Shown here in pieces: positions 8,488-17,049 of a stretch of 18,531 nucleotides of DNA. Origin of the DNA: Streptosporangiaceae bacterium (lineage in GTDB: Bacteria > Actinomycetota > Actinomycetes > Streptosporangiales > Streptosporangiaceae); contig JASIBJ010000760.1 in assembly GCA_030045215.1 (NCBI GenBank), positions 1 through 18,531 of the forward strand. The letters are read 5' to 3'. Made by a program: the position numbers and the translations under genes. Within the stretch, counting starts at the first letter, position 1. Every line of letters begins with the position of its first letter. The notes beneath the pieces were generated by a model. It was not told the origin of the DNA. It was given only the letters and a program-made list of their open reading frames with translations, and searched no databases.

Positions 8488-10149
8488 CTAGTGGGTCTCG
8501 GCCGGGGGTGGCGTGACGGGGCGTCGCTTGATCGTCTCCTGATCCACACTTTCGTCGGCCAGCGCCTCGGCCGGCTCCTCGGTGACAAGCAATTCGCCGT
8601 CGCTCTTCTCGAACCCGCGCCGGAAGTCGTCGATCGCATCCTTGAGCGCGACGACGGTCTCGTCCTTCAGATCGCCGGTCTCCCGGATCGCGTCGTAAAT
8701 GCCGGGCCGGTTGAGCTGGATGTCGTCGAGGAACTCGCTCTCGAACCGGCGGACGTCCTCTACCGGCACGTCGTCGAGATAACCATTGGTGCCGGCCCAG
8801 ACCGAGACCACCTGGCGCTCCACCGGGTACGGGCTGTACTGCGGCTGCTTAAGCAGCTCGACCAGGCGCGCGCCCCGGTCGAGCTGGGCACGCGAAGCCG
8901 GGTCCAGGTCAGAGGCGAACGATGCGAACGCCTCCAGGTCACGGTACTGCGACAGCGCGAGCTTCAGGCCGCCCGCGACCTTCTTCATCGCCCTGATCTG
9001 CGCGTCACCGCCGACGCGCGACACCGAGATGCCGACGTTGATGGCGGGCCTGACGCCGGAGTTGAACAGGTCAGACTCCAGGAAGATCTGGCCGTCGGTG
9101 ATGGAGATGACGTTCGTCGGGATGTAGGCCGACACGTCGTTGGCCTTGGTCTCGATGATCGGCAGCCCGGTCATCGACCCGCCGCCCATCTCGTCGGACA
9201 GCTTCGCGCAGCGCTCGAGTAGGCGCGAGTGCAGGTAGAACACGTCACCGGGGTAGGCCTCGCGGCCTGGCGGGCGACGTAGCAGCAGCGAGATCGCGCG
9301 GTACGCCTCGGCCTGCTTGGTGAGGTCGTCGAACACAATCAACACGTGCTTGCCCTGGTACATCCAGTTCTGGCCGATGGCCGAGCCGGTGTAGGGCGCG
9401 ATGTACTTGTAACCGGCCGGGTCGGATGCCTGGGCCATCACGATCGTGGTGTATTCCAGCGCGCCCGCGTCCTCCAGGGCAGCGCGGACCGACGAAATCG
9501 TTGAGCCCTTCTGGCCGACAGCGACGTAGATGCAGCGGACCTGCCGGGCCGGGTCGCCCGAGTCCCAGTTCTGCTTCTGGTTGATGATCGTGTCGATCGC
9601 GATCGTCGTCTTGCCGGTCTGGCGGTCTCCGATGATGAGCTCGCGCTGGCCCCGGCCTATCGGGGTCATGGCGTCGATGGCCTTGATGCCGGTCTGCAGC
9701 GGCTCGGCGACCTTCTTGCGCTGGACCACCGACGGAGCCTGCAGCTCGAGCTGGCGCAGTTCAAGGGCGCCCTGGATCGGGCCGAGGCCGTCCAGGGGCG
9801 CGCCTAGCGGGCCGACCACGCGGCCGAGGTACCCGTCGCCGACCGGCACCGAGAGCACCTCGCCGGTCCGCTTGACCCGCTGGCCTTCCTCGATTTGATA
9901 GAACTCGCCAAGGATGACGACGCCGATCTCCCGGACGTCGAGGTTCAGCGCGATGCCGCGCGTACCGTCCTCGAACTCCAGCAGTTCGTTCGCCATGGCC
10001 GAGGGCAGGCCGGAGACCCTCGCGATGCCGTCGCCACACTCGACGACGGCGCCGACCTCCTCGGTGGAGGCGGTTCCGGGCTCGTAAGCCTCGACGAAAC
10101 GCTCGAGAGCGCTCCGGATCTCTTCCGGCCGGATTGTCAGCTCCGCCAT
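8488..10149 (-). CDS. F1Fo ATP synthase alpha subunit
   Basis: A 553-residue non-catalytic nucleotide-binding subunit of F1. The Walker A loop is GDRQTGKT (174-181). The highly conserved stretches [30 protein letters not shown] and [14 protein letters not shown] are present, and the alpha/beta signature is [10 protein letters not shown]. About 35 C-terminal residues, rich in Glu then Pro, extend past the usual end, like the C-terminal extension in mycobacterial AtpA. I set the start at the ATG at 10149, giving [11 protein letters not shown], which matches family N-termini; an AAGGA lies about 10 bases upstream. The frame stays open a further 53 codons to a GTG at 10308, described separately. 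Confidence 0.97.
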   Translation of the reverse strand: MAELTIRPEEIRSALERFVEAYEPGTASTEEVGAVVECGDGIARVSGLPSAMANELLEFEDGTRGIALNLDVREIGVVILGEFYQIEEGQRVKRTGEVLSVPVGDGYLGRVVGPLGAPLDGLGPIQGALELRQLELQAPSVVQRKKVAEPLQTGIKAIDAMTPIGRGQRELIIGDRQTGKTTIAIDTIINQKQNWDSGDPARQVRCIYVAVGQKGSTISSVRAALEDAGALEYTTIVMAQASDPAGYKYIAPYTGSAIGQNWMYQGKHVLIVFDDLTKQAEAYRAISLLLRRPPGREAYPGDVFYLHSRLLERCAKLSDEMGGGSMTGLPIIETKANDVSAYIPTNVISITDGQIFLESDLFNSGVRPAINVGISVSRVGGDAQIRAMKKVAGGLKLALSQYRDLEAFASFASDLDPASRAQLDRGARLVELLKQPQYSPYPVERQVVSVWAGTNGYLDDVPVEDVRRFESEFLDDIQLNRPGIYDAIRETGDLKDETVVALKDAIDDFRRGFEKSDGELLVTEEPAEALADESVDQETIKRRPVTPPPAETH

Positions 10150-10308
10150 CTTCCTCGTGTCCTTCTCGTCTTTCTCGTCTTTGTCAGGTGTCTGCGTCTG
10201 TAGTTCTTGTTGTTCGCCAGCCGGCTCCTGCTCCTGCTGACCGCGCGACTCAGGCTCCTCCGGACCGGGCCGGTCCGGTTCCTCAGGCTGCGCCGGCTCC
10301 TTGCCCAC
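10150..10308 (-). other. 159-nt open spacer in frame with atpA; possible N-terminal extension
   Basis: This lies between the atpH stop (TAG at 10309-10311) and the atpA ATG. It has no stop codon in the atpA frame and begins with a GTG touching the atpH stop. Translated, it gives 53 residues of Glu, Gln, Pro and Lys, ending [13 protein letters not shown] counted 38 of 53 codons ending in G or C, which looks lower than the flanking genes. No good Shine-Dalgarno precedes the GTG, while the ATG at 10149 has one. An untranslated spacer, an AtpA extension or a short separate peptide are all possible. I favour a spacer. Confidence 0.4.
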
Positions 10309-11121
10309 CTACGCCACCAGTCTGCGCCGCGCCTCGGCTAGCCGGGTGGCCACGCTGCCGTCAATCAGGTCGTCTCCAATCCTGACCGTCATCCCGCCCG
10401 CCACCTTAGGATCGAGGACCACGTTCAGATGAACCTGGTGCCCGTACGCGGTGCCGAGCGCGGCGGCAAGCCGGCTGCGCTGCCGGTCGGTCAGCGGGAT
10501 CGCAACATGCACCTCGGCGACGAGCCGTTCACGCCTGCGGGCCGCGAGCCTCGCGTACTCCTCCAGGCTTACATCCAGGCTGCGCCCGAGCGGGTTGACG
10601 GCCGCCTGGGTGATCAGGCGCAGCGCCTCCGGGGTCACCTTGGCGGCCAGCAGGTCATCGAGCAGTTCGCGCTTCGCGGTGGCCGGTAGGAACGGGTTCG
10701 TCAGCGCGATCCGCAGGTCTGGCTCGCTGGCCACGACGCGACCGAACCGGAAAAGCTCATCCTCCAGATCATCCAGCCGGCCTTCGTGCTCGGCGGCGGC
10801 GACGATCGCTTGCGCGGCAAGTTGCTCGACCGCATCGGTCAGGTCTCCGGGAGCCGACCACCGGGCCGCGGCCACGGCCGCGATGAGGCCCGCGGCGGCG
10901 TCACCGACCTTGCCGCCGAACACGGCCATGGCAAGATCGGCCCGGGCCTGGTCGGAGCGGGACGGATCGCTGAGGGCCCGGCGCAGCGCAGGCTGAGTGG
11001 CCAGCACGCCCGCCGCGGCGAACAACTCGTTGCCGAGCCCGGTCGCTACCTGCGGGTCGCCGGCTAGCGGCTCGAGCCGTTCCTCGACCTCGGCAATGGA
11101 GGTCCTGCTCACGCCCCTCAT
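10309..11121 (-). CDS. F1Fo ATP synthase delta subunit
   Basis: A 270-residue peripheral-stalk protein linking F1 to the b subunits. The N-terminal helical domain contains LFAAAGVLATQPALRRALSD and the FGGKVGDAAAGLI segment. The C-terminal part has the family signature region VAIPLTDRQRSRLAAALG and the final VLDPKVAGGMTVRIGDDLIDGS. At 270 residues it is the long, actinobacterial form, versus about 180 in E. coli. The ATG at 11121 overlaps the atpF stop as ATGA, implying translational coupling. A GTG three codons later is a possible alternative start. Mycobacteria fuse this domain to a b-like subunit; here it is a separate gene. Confidence 0.93.
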   Translation of the reverse strand: MRGVSRTSIAEVEERLEPLAGDPQVATGLGNELFAAAGVLATQPALRRALSDPSRSDQARADLAMAVFGGKVGDAAAGLIAAVAAARWSAPGDLTDAVEQLAAQAIVAAAEHEGRLDDLEDELFRFGRVVASEPDLRIALTNPFLPATAKRELLDDLLAAKVTPEALRLITQAAVNPLGRSLDVSLEEYARLAARRRERLVAEVHVAIPLTDRQRSRLAAALGTAYGHQVHLNVVLDPKVAGGMTVRIGDDLIDGSVATRLAEARRRLVA

Positions 11122-11684
11122 GACGATGACCGGGCTCCCGACGCCGTGCTCTGGCTGGAATCGAGGTCGGCGAGGAACCGATCGACAACCCGGCTCTGCC
11201 TGGCCTCATCCTCTAGCGACTCCCCAACGATCTTGCTGGCCAGTTGAACGGCCAGGGTGCCGACCTCGGCCCGCAGCGAGGCGAACGCCTGCTGGCGATC
11301 GGCGTCGATCTGCGTATGCGCCGCCGCGATAATCCGCCTGGCCTCTTCCTCGGCCTCCTGGCGCTTCTCGGCAATGATCCTGGCACCTTCCTCAAGTGCC
11401 TGCTCGCGCTGCCGCGCCGCATCGTGCCTGGCTTCGGCGAGCTGAGCCTTGTAGTCATCGACGAGGCGATTGGCCTCATTCTGGGCCGCGTTGGCCCGCT
11501 CGATGCCGCCCTCGATGGCGTCAGTCCGCTCCTGCAGGGTCTTGGAGATCCGCGGCATGAGCACTCGCCACAGCGCGTAAAACACGATGAAGAAGGCGAT
11601 GCCACCCCAGATCACCTCGGTCCAGCTCGGGACGAGCGGGTTCCCGGGCTGCGGGGGACTCACGATGGCCAGGTGGTGATACAT
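11118..11684 (-). CDS. F1Fo ATP synthase b subunit
   Basis: A 188-residue peripheral-stalk subunit. A short N-terminus is followed by one membrane helix (about residues 24-44, EVIWGGIAFFIVFYALWRVL). A long charged coiled-coil (about 48-165) follows, rich in Ala, Glu, Arg and Gln, with segments such as ERANAAQNEANRLVDDYKAQ. The ATG at 11684 has a strong GGAGG 8 bases upstream. Its stop overlaps the delta gene start by 4 nt. It lies 22 bp after atpE. Length is standard for actinobacteria, and there is no second b-like gene in the window. Confidence 0.95.
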   Translation of the reverse strand: MYHHLAIVSPPQPGNPLVPSWTEVIWGGIAFFIVFYALWRVLMPRISKTLQERTDAIEGGIERANAAQNEANRLVDDYKAQLAEARHDAARQREQALEEGARIIAEKRQEAEEEARRIIAAAHTQIDADRQQAFASLRAEVGTLAVQLASKIVGESLEDEARQSRVVDRFLADLDSSQSTASGARSSS

Positions 11685-11706
11685 GACGACTACCTCCGGG
11701 GGGCGG

Positions 11707-12018
<312 letters not shown>

Positions 12019-12061
12019 TCAGGCCGGCCACGAAGCCGGCTGTTCCTTAATGGAGGTCGGA

Positions 12062-12883
12062 TTAGTGCATGGGTTCATACGCGCCTGCGATGTAGTTCGC
12101 GGTCAAGATGGTGAAGATGAACGCCTGCAGCAGCTGGATCAGCATTTCGAGGCCGGTCAGCGCGATGAGGATGGCGAAGGACACGGCCGAGAACGCCAGC
12201 CCGACCGAAAAACTCAGCAGGTACCAGGTACCGACCGCGAACACCAGCAGCAGCACGTGGCCCGCCAGCATGTTCGCGAAGAGCCGGATCGACAGCGTGA
12301 ACGGACGAACGAGGATGTTCGAGAACAGCTCGATCGGCACCAGCAGCGGCAGGATCCACAATGGCGCGCCCTGCGGCACCGACATGTTCTTGAAGTAGCC
12401 GAAAGGCCCTTGCTTCCAGATACCGATGCCCATATAGAGGACCCACACCATGGCGGTGAGGATGAGCGGATACTCATACCTGGACGTCGCCGGGAAGTAC
12501 AGGATCGGGATGACCCCGAAGATGTTGTTGATCCAGATGAAGAAGAACAGCGAGCACAGGAACGGCAGCCAGTGGTCGCCCTTCTTACCCATCTGCGGCC
12601 GCAGGATCTGGTCCCGCACGAACAGGATGCCAAGCTCACCGAGGTTCTGGACGCCGCGCGGGACCAACTGTGGCTTCCTGAAGGCCGCCCAGAAGAATCC
12701 CACCACGATGATGGTGCTGAGCAGCACCAGCAGCATCGGCTTGTCAAAGTGGAAGTCGCCGATGGTGAACAGCGGGCGGAAGTAGAAGTCCTGGATCGAC
12801 GGGCCCTGGTAGCCGCAGCCGGAGTAAAGGTGAGAATTCAAGGCCGTGCAGTGATCGGCCCCGACCGCTACCACATGGAACAC
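12062..12883 (-). CDS. F1Fo ATP synthase a subunit
   Basis: A 273-residue polytopic membrane subunit forming the proton half-channels against the c ring. The essential Arg200 lies in RPFTLSIRLFANMLAGH. The final helices (LIALTGLEMLIQLLQAFIFTILTANYI) are also typical. The start is the GTG at 12883: GGAGAGG sits 7 bases upstream and the next ATG is out of frame. The exposed N-terminus contains three cysteines (12, 23 and a His-Cys pair region), which is uncommon but not unique. It is preceded by a 147-nt spacer after atpZ, unusually long for this operon, and followed by atpE 61 bp later. Confidence 0.96.
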   Translation of the reverse strand: MFHVVAVGADHCTALNSHLYSGCGYQGPSIQDFYFRPLFTIGDFHFDKPMLLVLLSTIIVVGFFWAAFRKPQLVPRGVQNLGELGILFVRDQILRPQMGKKGDHWLPFLCSLFFFIWINNIFGVIPILYFPATSRYEYPLILTAMVWVLYMGIGIWKQGPFGYFKNMSVPQGAPLWILPLLVPIELFSNILVRPFTLSIRLFANMLAGHVLLLVFAVGTWYLLSFSVGLAFSAVSFAILIALTGLEMLIQLLQAFIFTILTANYIAGAYEPMH

Positions 12884-13030
12884 CTAGTCACCTCTCCAAG
12901 CTGCCGCGCCCGGGCGAGGTCCACGCGAGGACAGGCCGCTGCGGGTCAAGGTCAGTCATCATGGCGCAGTCGGCTGACACGTTCGCAGCCGGGGTTACCG
13001 GAACGTAAAGCACGGTCGATTCGCGGCAGG

Positions 13031-13354
13031 TCAGGACCTGGTGAACCGGAAGATAATCATGACGACGGACAGCACGATGCCCAAGATCATGCCCATCGGG
13101 AACAGCAGCGAGATCCCGGTGAAGTGCCCGATGAGCCAGCCGATCCCGCCGTAGATGAGCATGCCTCCGAGCATGTAGCTGAAGACGCGCCAGCCCTCGT
13201 TCTCGTGCGGTGCGGGCGGCTCCTGAACTGGCCCGCCGGACCCGGTCACGCCGACCACCCCGGGCCGCGCATCGCGCAGCAGCCGCGGGCCGCGATCTGC
13301 CGTCCGGGATCCACGTCGCTGCCACGGGTCAGCGTTCTCCGTCCGGCTCGACAT
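13031..13354 (-). CDS. AtpZ/AtpI-family small membrane protein
   Basis: A 107-residue protein. The first 50 residues are hydrophilic and Arg/Pro-rich, followed by two membrane helices: VFSYMLGGMLIYGGIGWLIG (about 56-75) and LFPMGMILGIVLSVVMIIF (about 83-101). This two-helix form resembles the AtpZ family, encoded near Fo genes and implicated in ATP synthase assembly or Mg2+ handling in other bacteria. That role is not established for actinobacteria. The ATG at 13354 overlaps atpI by 26 nt and has a weak ribosome binding site. Internal GTG codons could give a shorter protein, so the start is uncertain. Confidence 0.72.
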   Translation of the reverse strand: MSSRTENADPWQRRGSRTADRGPRLLRDARPGVVGVTGSGGPVQEPPAPHENEGWRVFSYMLGGMLIYGGIGWLIGHFTGISLLFPMGMILGIVLSVVMIIFRFTRS

Positions 13355-13730
13355 AGAGCATCTTCGTCCGATACCACGAGAACGCGAGGGCGGCTTGGTA
13401 CGCGAGGACGAGAACGATGACCGTCACGCCGAACAGCAGCCCGCTAAACGCGGTGCTGTTGCGGAAGGTGCTGATCAGCACCAGCAAGGCGAGGATCTTC
13501 ACGAAGTACATGGCCATGCCAGCGCCCGCCATCGCCTGCGGGCTGACCTTCGCCCCGAGACCGAATGCCAGCGCGGTCAGACCAAAGAAGGCCGCGACCA
13601 CGCCGACGGCCATCGCCGCACCGAGCACACCCTTGACGCCGGCCGTGACACTGATCGCGAGCATGACCGCGCCTGCGGCGGCGGTCACGACTGCGGATCG
13701 CCGCGCCATCGGGGCGATGTTCGCCAGCAT
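13329..13730 (-). CDS. ATP synthase subunit I (AtpI)-like membrane protein
   Basis: A 133-residue hydrophobic protein with four predicted membrane helices (roughly 13-32, 36-58, 68-88 and 95-118), no large loops, and a short charged tail. It occupies the position between wecA and atpB held by atpI homologues (Rv1303 in M. tuberculosis). AtpI-type proteins assist c-ring assembly in other bacteria; by sequence this is a family- and context-based call, as the members are poorly conserved. The ATG at 13730 directly follows a GAAAG; an in-frame ATG at 13709 (MARR) is the alternative. It is probably the first gene of the ATP synthase transcription unit. Confidence 0.78.
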   Translation of the reverse strand: MLANIAPMARRSAVVTAAAGAVMLAISVTAGVKGVLGAAMAVGVVAAFFGLTALAFGLGAKVSPQAMAGAGMAMYFVKILALLVLISTFRNSTAFSGLLFGVTVIVLVLAYQAALAFSWYRTKMLYVEPDGER

Positions 13731-14049
13731 CTTTCAGCTAACTCCGGATGTGGTCGGAAGCTCTTCTCGCGGAGCCCAGTTGAAGGTAAGCCCGCGGTAG
13801 CAATGTGGCCCGTTTTTACGAGCCCCTGGCAGTGAGTTGCCAGGTGAGCGCAACGTATCACGGGACCCGCACCGCACCGCGAGTGGGTGCTCGTGAAAGA
13901 TATCACAAGCTCTCCGGCGTTGTGGCTCAGCAGGTCACCTAGTGTGACGAAGCGCTCAAAGGCGAACGGAGTTTGGCCAGTTCAGAGCCGCATTCAAGGG
14001 CACACCGAGGGCCGGTCAAGAAAGGGTTGAGCCAGAGTCACGAACCGCT
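13731..14049. other. Non-coding region upstream of the ATP synthase operon
   Basis: 319 bp between the wecA stop and the atpI start, both on the minus strand. This is the logical site of the operon promoter. I could not find a convincing -35/-10 pair: a minus-strand TTGACC near 14010-14020 has no TANNNT 17 bases on, and a TACGTT-like -10 near 13855 has no -35. It contains a 7-bp hairpin at 13825-13844. No plausible gene was found on either strand. Confidence 0.55.
13825..13844. repeat. 7-bp inverted repeat upstream of atpI
   Basis: CCTGGCA and TGCCAGG are separated by six bases. On the minus strand it lies about 205 bp after the wecA stop and 95 bp before atpI. It could be a weak terminator of the upstream unit or an operator. 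No U-run follows. Confidence 0.45.
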
Positions 14050-15966
14050 TTAGTGCTGAGTCTCGCCGGGGTCGATGACGGGCAGCGCAGACTCGGCTTG
14101 GCCGGAGTGCTGACCGCGTCCCGCCAGTCGCGCAAGTCCGCCAGGCCCGGCCTGGTAGCTCGCGGTCTCGGTCCGCGTGCGCCGCGGCAGCGGCTGAGGC
14201 AGGTCTCCCCCGGTTGTGGCCGGCGGTGGCGAGCCTGCCTTGGACCGGCCCCGCCAGGTCGCCTGATCTAGTGCCTGACCCCGTACAAGCCCGTTACTCC
14301 CGAGCGTGTCGGCACGCGCCGGATCGGAATCTGGCTCGACAGCCGGCGGCACGGTGCCGACGACCGACCGGGCGTGCCTGGCTGGCTCGGCGGAGGCGTG
14401 GCCGGCCGGCTCGGCCGAGGCATGGCTGGCCGACTCGGCGGGCGCGTGGCCGATGGACTCGGCGGGCGCGTGGCCGATCGACTCGGCGTGCGCGTGGCCG
14501 ATCGACTCGGCGGGCGCGTGGCCGACCGACTCGGCGGCGCCGGACAATCGCCCTGCAGCATCGAGCGGTGTGCTGGTACCGGCTCCGCGGGCCGGGCCGA
14601 ACGCCGCATCCGTGATGCCAGGTGGGCCAGCCGGGCCCTGCTCGACGTCGGCAGGCCGCGGTCCATCCGCGACCGAGACCGCGAGGTCGGGCGAGTCCCC
14701 GGACAGGGCCGAATCTGAACCATCCCGACCCGCCACCGGTCCCGAGACGCGCAGAGCCGGGGTAGGTAGCAGGGCGCCGGTAGTGCTCGGCGTTCCCGTC
14801 GCACCAGCGGCGGGGGCGTTGGCTGCCTTCGGCGGCCGGTCGCGGTTGCGCAGCCATGGCAGCGACAGCAGGACCAGGCTGAGAACGGCCGCCGCCGTGA
14901 TCAGCACAAAGATGAGCACGGGATGACCGTGGTGGTTCGCCAGTCCGCGTTCCGCCGTCTTCTCGAGCGAAAACCACACGACGCTGCCCGAGAACACGGC
15001 GGCCCACAGCCACATGACCAGCACGCTGGCCCGCTGCGAATGGCCAATCCCGATGAGCCGGTGATGCAGGTGCTTCTGGTCGGCGGCGAACGGGGACAGT
15101 CCCGCCCGCATCCGGCGGACCACGGCCAGGAGCATGTCGGTGTACGGGATGACCAGCAGGACGGCTGGGAGCAGCAGCGGCATGATCACCGGATAGCGGT
15201 TGACCTCGGACAGGTCAGCGGGGTCCAGCGACGTGATGCTGGAGATGGGAGCGTAGGCCAGCACCAGGCCGAGCAGCATCGACCCCGCATCGCCCATGAA
15301 GATCCGGGCCGGATGGAAGTTATGTGGCAGGAACCCCAGGCAGACACCGGTCAGGATGGCCGACGCCAGCGCCGGTGCGGCCAGCGCCGAGATGCTCAGG
15401 ACCTTGGTCATCTCGTAGTAATAAATAAGGAACGAGACCGCCGCGATGGCGACGAACCCGGCTGCGAGCCCGTCGAGCCCGTCGATGAAGTTAACCGCGT
15501 TGATCGTCGCGACCACGATCAGAATCGTCAGCAGGGTCGACTGATCCGGCGTCGGGGCGAAGGTGCCGCCCCCGGGCTCGGGCAGCCAGTTGAGCTGGGT
15601 GCCCGTGGCCACCAGGATGGCGCCTGCCGCCACCTGGCCAGCCCCCTTGGTGAGAGCCGACATGCCCCAGCGATCGTCGACCACGCCGATGGCCACCAGG
15701 AGGCCTCCGGCCAGCAGCAGGCCCTGAACCATGCCGGTCGACCCGAACGCGCTCCGTAGCTGGGGGATCTGCTCGGCCACGAACAAGCCGGCCGCCAGGC
15801 CGATGTACATGGCCACGCCGCCGCCACGGGGCACTGGCACCGTGTGCACGTCCCGTTCACGCGGCGCGTGAATCGCCCCGAACCTGATCGCCGCCCGCCG
15901 TACCAGCGGCGTCAGCATGTAGGTGACGGCGGCCGCCACCAGCAGCGTCAGGATGTAATCTTTCAC
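14050..15966 (-). CDS. WecA/MraY-like polyprenyl-phosphate sugar-1-phosphate transferase with long C-terminal tail
   Basis: A 638-residue integral membrane enzyme of the PNPT family that attaches a sugar-1-phosphate (GlcNAc-1-phosphate in WecA) to undecaprenyl- or decaprenyl-phosphate, starting cell-wall linker or glycan synthesis. The core (1-375) has about 11 membrane helices. It carries the Asp pair VVDDRWG (96-102), NFIDGLDGL (159-167), FMGDAGS (223-229) and the sugar-recognition HLHHR (299-303). The start is a GTG at 15966 with a weak ribosome binding site. Unusually, residues 376-638 form a soluble Ala/Pro/Gly/Ser-rich tail with an 8-residue repeat (about 474-529) that no catalytic function requires. 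The M. tuberculosis homologue in this position is Rv1302 (rfe). Confidence 0.92.
   Translation of the reverse strand: MKDYILTLLVAAAVTYMLTPLVRRAAIRFGAIHAPRERDVHTVPVPRGGGVAMYIGLAAGLFVAEQIPQLRSAFGSTGMVQGLLLAGGLLVAIGVVDDRWGMSALTKGAGQVAAGAILVATGTQLNWLPEPGGGTFAPTPDQSTLLTILIVVATINAVNFIDGLDGLAAGFVAIAAVSFLIYYYEMTKVLSISALAAPALASAILTGVCLGFLPHNFHPARIFMGDAGSMLLGLVLAYAPISSITSLDPADLSEVNRYPVIMPLLLPAVLLVIPYTDMLLAVVRRMRAGLSPFAADQKHLHHRLIGIGHSQRASVLVMWLWAAVFSGSVVWFSLEKTAERGLANHHGHPVLIFVLITAAAVLSLVLLSLPWLRNRDRPPKAANAPAAGATGTPSTTGALLPTPALRVSGPVAGRDGSDSALSGDSPDLAVSVADGPRPADVEQGPAGPPGITDAAFGPARGAGTSTPLDAAGRLSGAAESVGHAPAESIGHAHAESIGHAPAESIGHAPAESASHASAEPAGHASAEPARHARSVVGTVPPAVEPDSDPARADTLGSNGLVRGQALDQATWRGRSKAGSPPPATTGGDLPQPLPRRTRTETASYQAGPGGLARLAGRGQHSGQAESALPVIDPGETQH
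14381..14540. repeat. 24-bp tandem repeat inside the wecA tail
   Basis: About seven units with the core GACTCGGCGGGCGCGTGGCC, the central ones nearly identical and the outer ones diverged. On the minus strand they encode the 8-residue unit GHAPAESI (variants GHAHAESI, SHASAEPA, GHASAEPA, RHARS). The period keeps the frame, so copy number can vary without breaking the protein. Confidence 0.88.
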
Positions 15967-16041
15967 CGCTCACCGGGTCCGGAGGGTGTCGCTGCGCAGA
16001 GCATCACGGCCACTCTAGAACACCCGCCGGCCTGCGATGAC

Positions 16042-16701
16042 TCATGGTTGACCGGCCTCGGCTCCCGCCAGCACCGCGGCCACTTCGCGCAGCCTGCCGA
16101 TGGAGATCGCGCCCCGCCGTAGCAGCCTGGGCTGGTTCCCGGTCAGGTCCACAATCGTGGAGGAGGTGCCGCCGGTGCGCGGGCCTGAATCCAGGTAGAC
16201 CGATACCGAGTCGCCGAGCTGGTCACGAGCCTCGCCCGCGGTCGTCGGCGATGGCTCGCCGGTCCGGTTGGCGCTGGTAACGGCCATCGGCCCGGTTTCC
16301 ATCAGGAGCTCAAGCGCCACCGGGTCCTGCGGCATCCGGACCGCGACGGTGCCCTTGGTGTCGCCGAGATCCCAGCTCAGCGACCTGGCGGCGCGGCAGA
16401 TGATAGTCAGGCCGCCCGGCCAGAACTCGTCGATGAGCAGCTGCCCGTATGGGCCCAGATCCTCCACGAGTGCGGCCGCGGCCCTGACGGTGCCGACCAG
16501 CACGGGCGAAGGCATGTCCCTGCCCCGGCCCTTGGCCGCCAGCAGCCTCATCACCGCGGCCGGGCTAAAGGCATCCGCACCCACGCCGTAGACAGTGTCG
16601 GTCGGCAGCACGACCAGCTCGCCTCGCAGCACGGCGCCGGCGGCGTCGGTCAGGCCTTCACTGCGTTGGGTGTCATCGGCGCAGTCATACCAGGCGCTCA
16701 T
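16042..16701 (-). CDS. L-threonylcarbamoyladenylate synthase (TsaC/Sua5, YrdC domain)
   Basis: A 219-residue cytoplasmic enzyme that makes threonylcarbamoyl-AMP from threonine, bicarbonate and ATP for the t6A37 modification of ANN-decoding tRNAs. The YrdC fold shows PTDTVYGVGADA (33-44), the basic loop KGRGRDMPSPVLV (57-69), WPGGLTII (94-101), VAVRMP (119-124) and AVTSANRTGEPSPTT (140-154). It ends with STIVDL and a short tail, with no C-terminal Sua5 domain, so the architecture is TsaC-like. The ATG at 16701 has AGGA 9 bases upstream. It follows prmC in the conserved order, but a 643-bp repeat-filled gap separates them here, so it may have its own promoter. Rv1301 is the homologue in this position. 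Confidence 0.94.
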   Translation of the reverse strand: MSAWYDCADDTQRSEGLTDAAGAVLRGELVVLPTDTVYGVGADAFSPAAVMRLLAAKGRGRDMPSPVLVGTVRAAAALVEDLGPYGQLLIDEFWPGGLTIICRAARSLSWDLGDTKGTVAVRMPQDPVALELLMETGPMAVTSANRTGEPSPTTAGEARDQLGDSVSVYLDSGPRTGGTSSTIVDLTGNQPRLLRRGAISIGRLREVAAVLAGAEAGQP

Positions 16702-16740
16702 AACCGATCATCCTGCCATGAGAAGGGGACCGGCTTGGCC

Positions 16741-17030
16741 GTGAACCGGGCCCGGCGCGACCGGAACTTGCTCCAACCCGGCCGGCCCGACCCGAACTCG
16801 CTCCAACCCGGCCGGCGCGACCAGAACTCGCTCCAACCCGGCCGGCCCGACCCGAACTCGCTCCAACCCGGCCGGCCCGACCCGAACTCGCTCCAACCCG
16901 GCCGGCCCGACCAGAACTCGCTCCAACCCGGCCGGCGCGACCAGAACTCGCTCCAACCCGGCCGGCGCGACCAGAACTCGCTCCAACCCGACCGGAACTC
17001 GCTCCAACCCGGCCGAGCGGCCCAGACCTC
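16741..17030. repeat. 30-bp tandem repeat array
   Basis: Seven full units run from 16771 to 16980, each starting CTCCAACCCGGCCGGC, and differ only at two positions-pairs (CCC or GCG; CCC or CCA). A diverged unit precedes (16741-16770), a unit with a 9-bp deletion follows (16981-17001), and a decayed unit ends the array. The variant pattern suggests recent unit duplication. There are no CRISPR spacers: units abut directly. Confidence 0.93.
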
Positions 17031-17049
17031 CCTCGTACGGCACCGACAT

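Noticed and set aside
8472..8639. Upstream extension of atpG to position 8639
   Set aside because: It overlaps the atpA 3' end, and the ATG at 8471 has a good ribosome binding site and the family N-terminus.
12050..13420. 456-residue plus-strand frame opposite atpB, atpZ and atpI
   Set aside because: A shadow of three recognisable minus-strand genes, with Gln/Asp/Arg-rich composition typical of antisense frames at high GC.
16741..17030. Possible CRISPR array
   Set aside because: Units abut with no spacers of unique sequence, and no cas genes are present. It is a simple tandem repeat.
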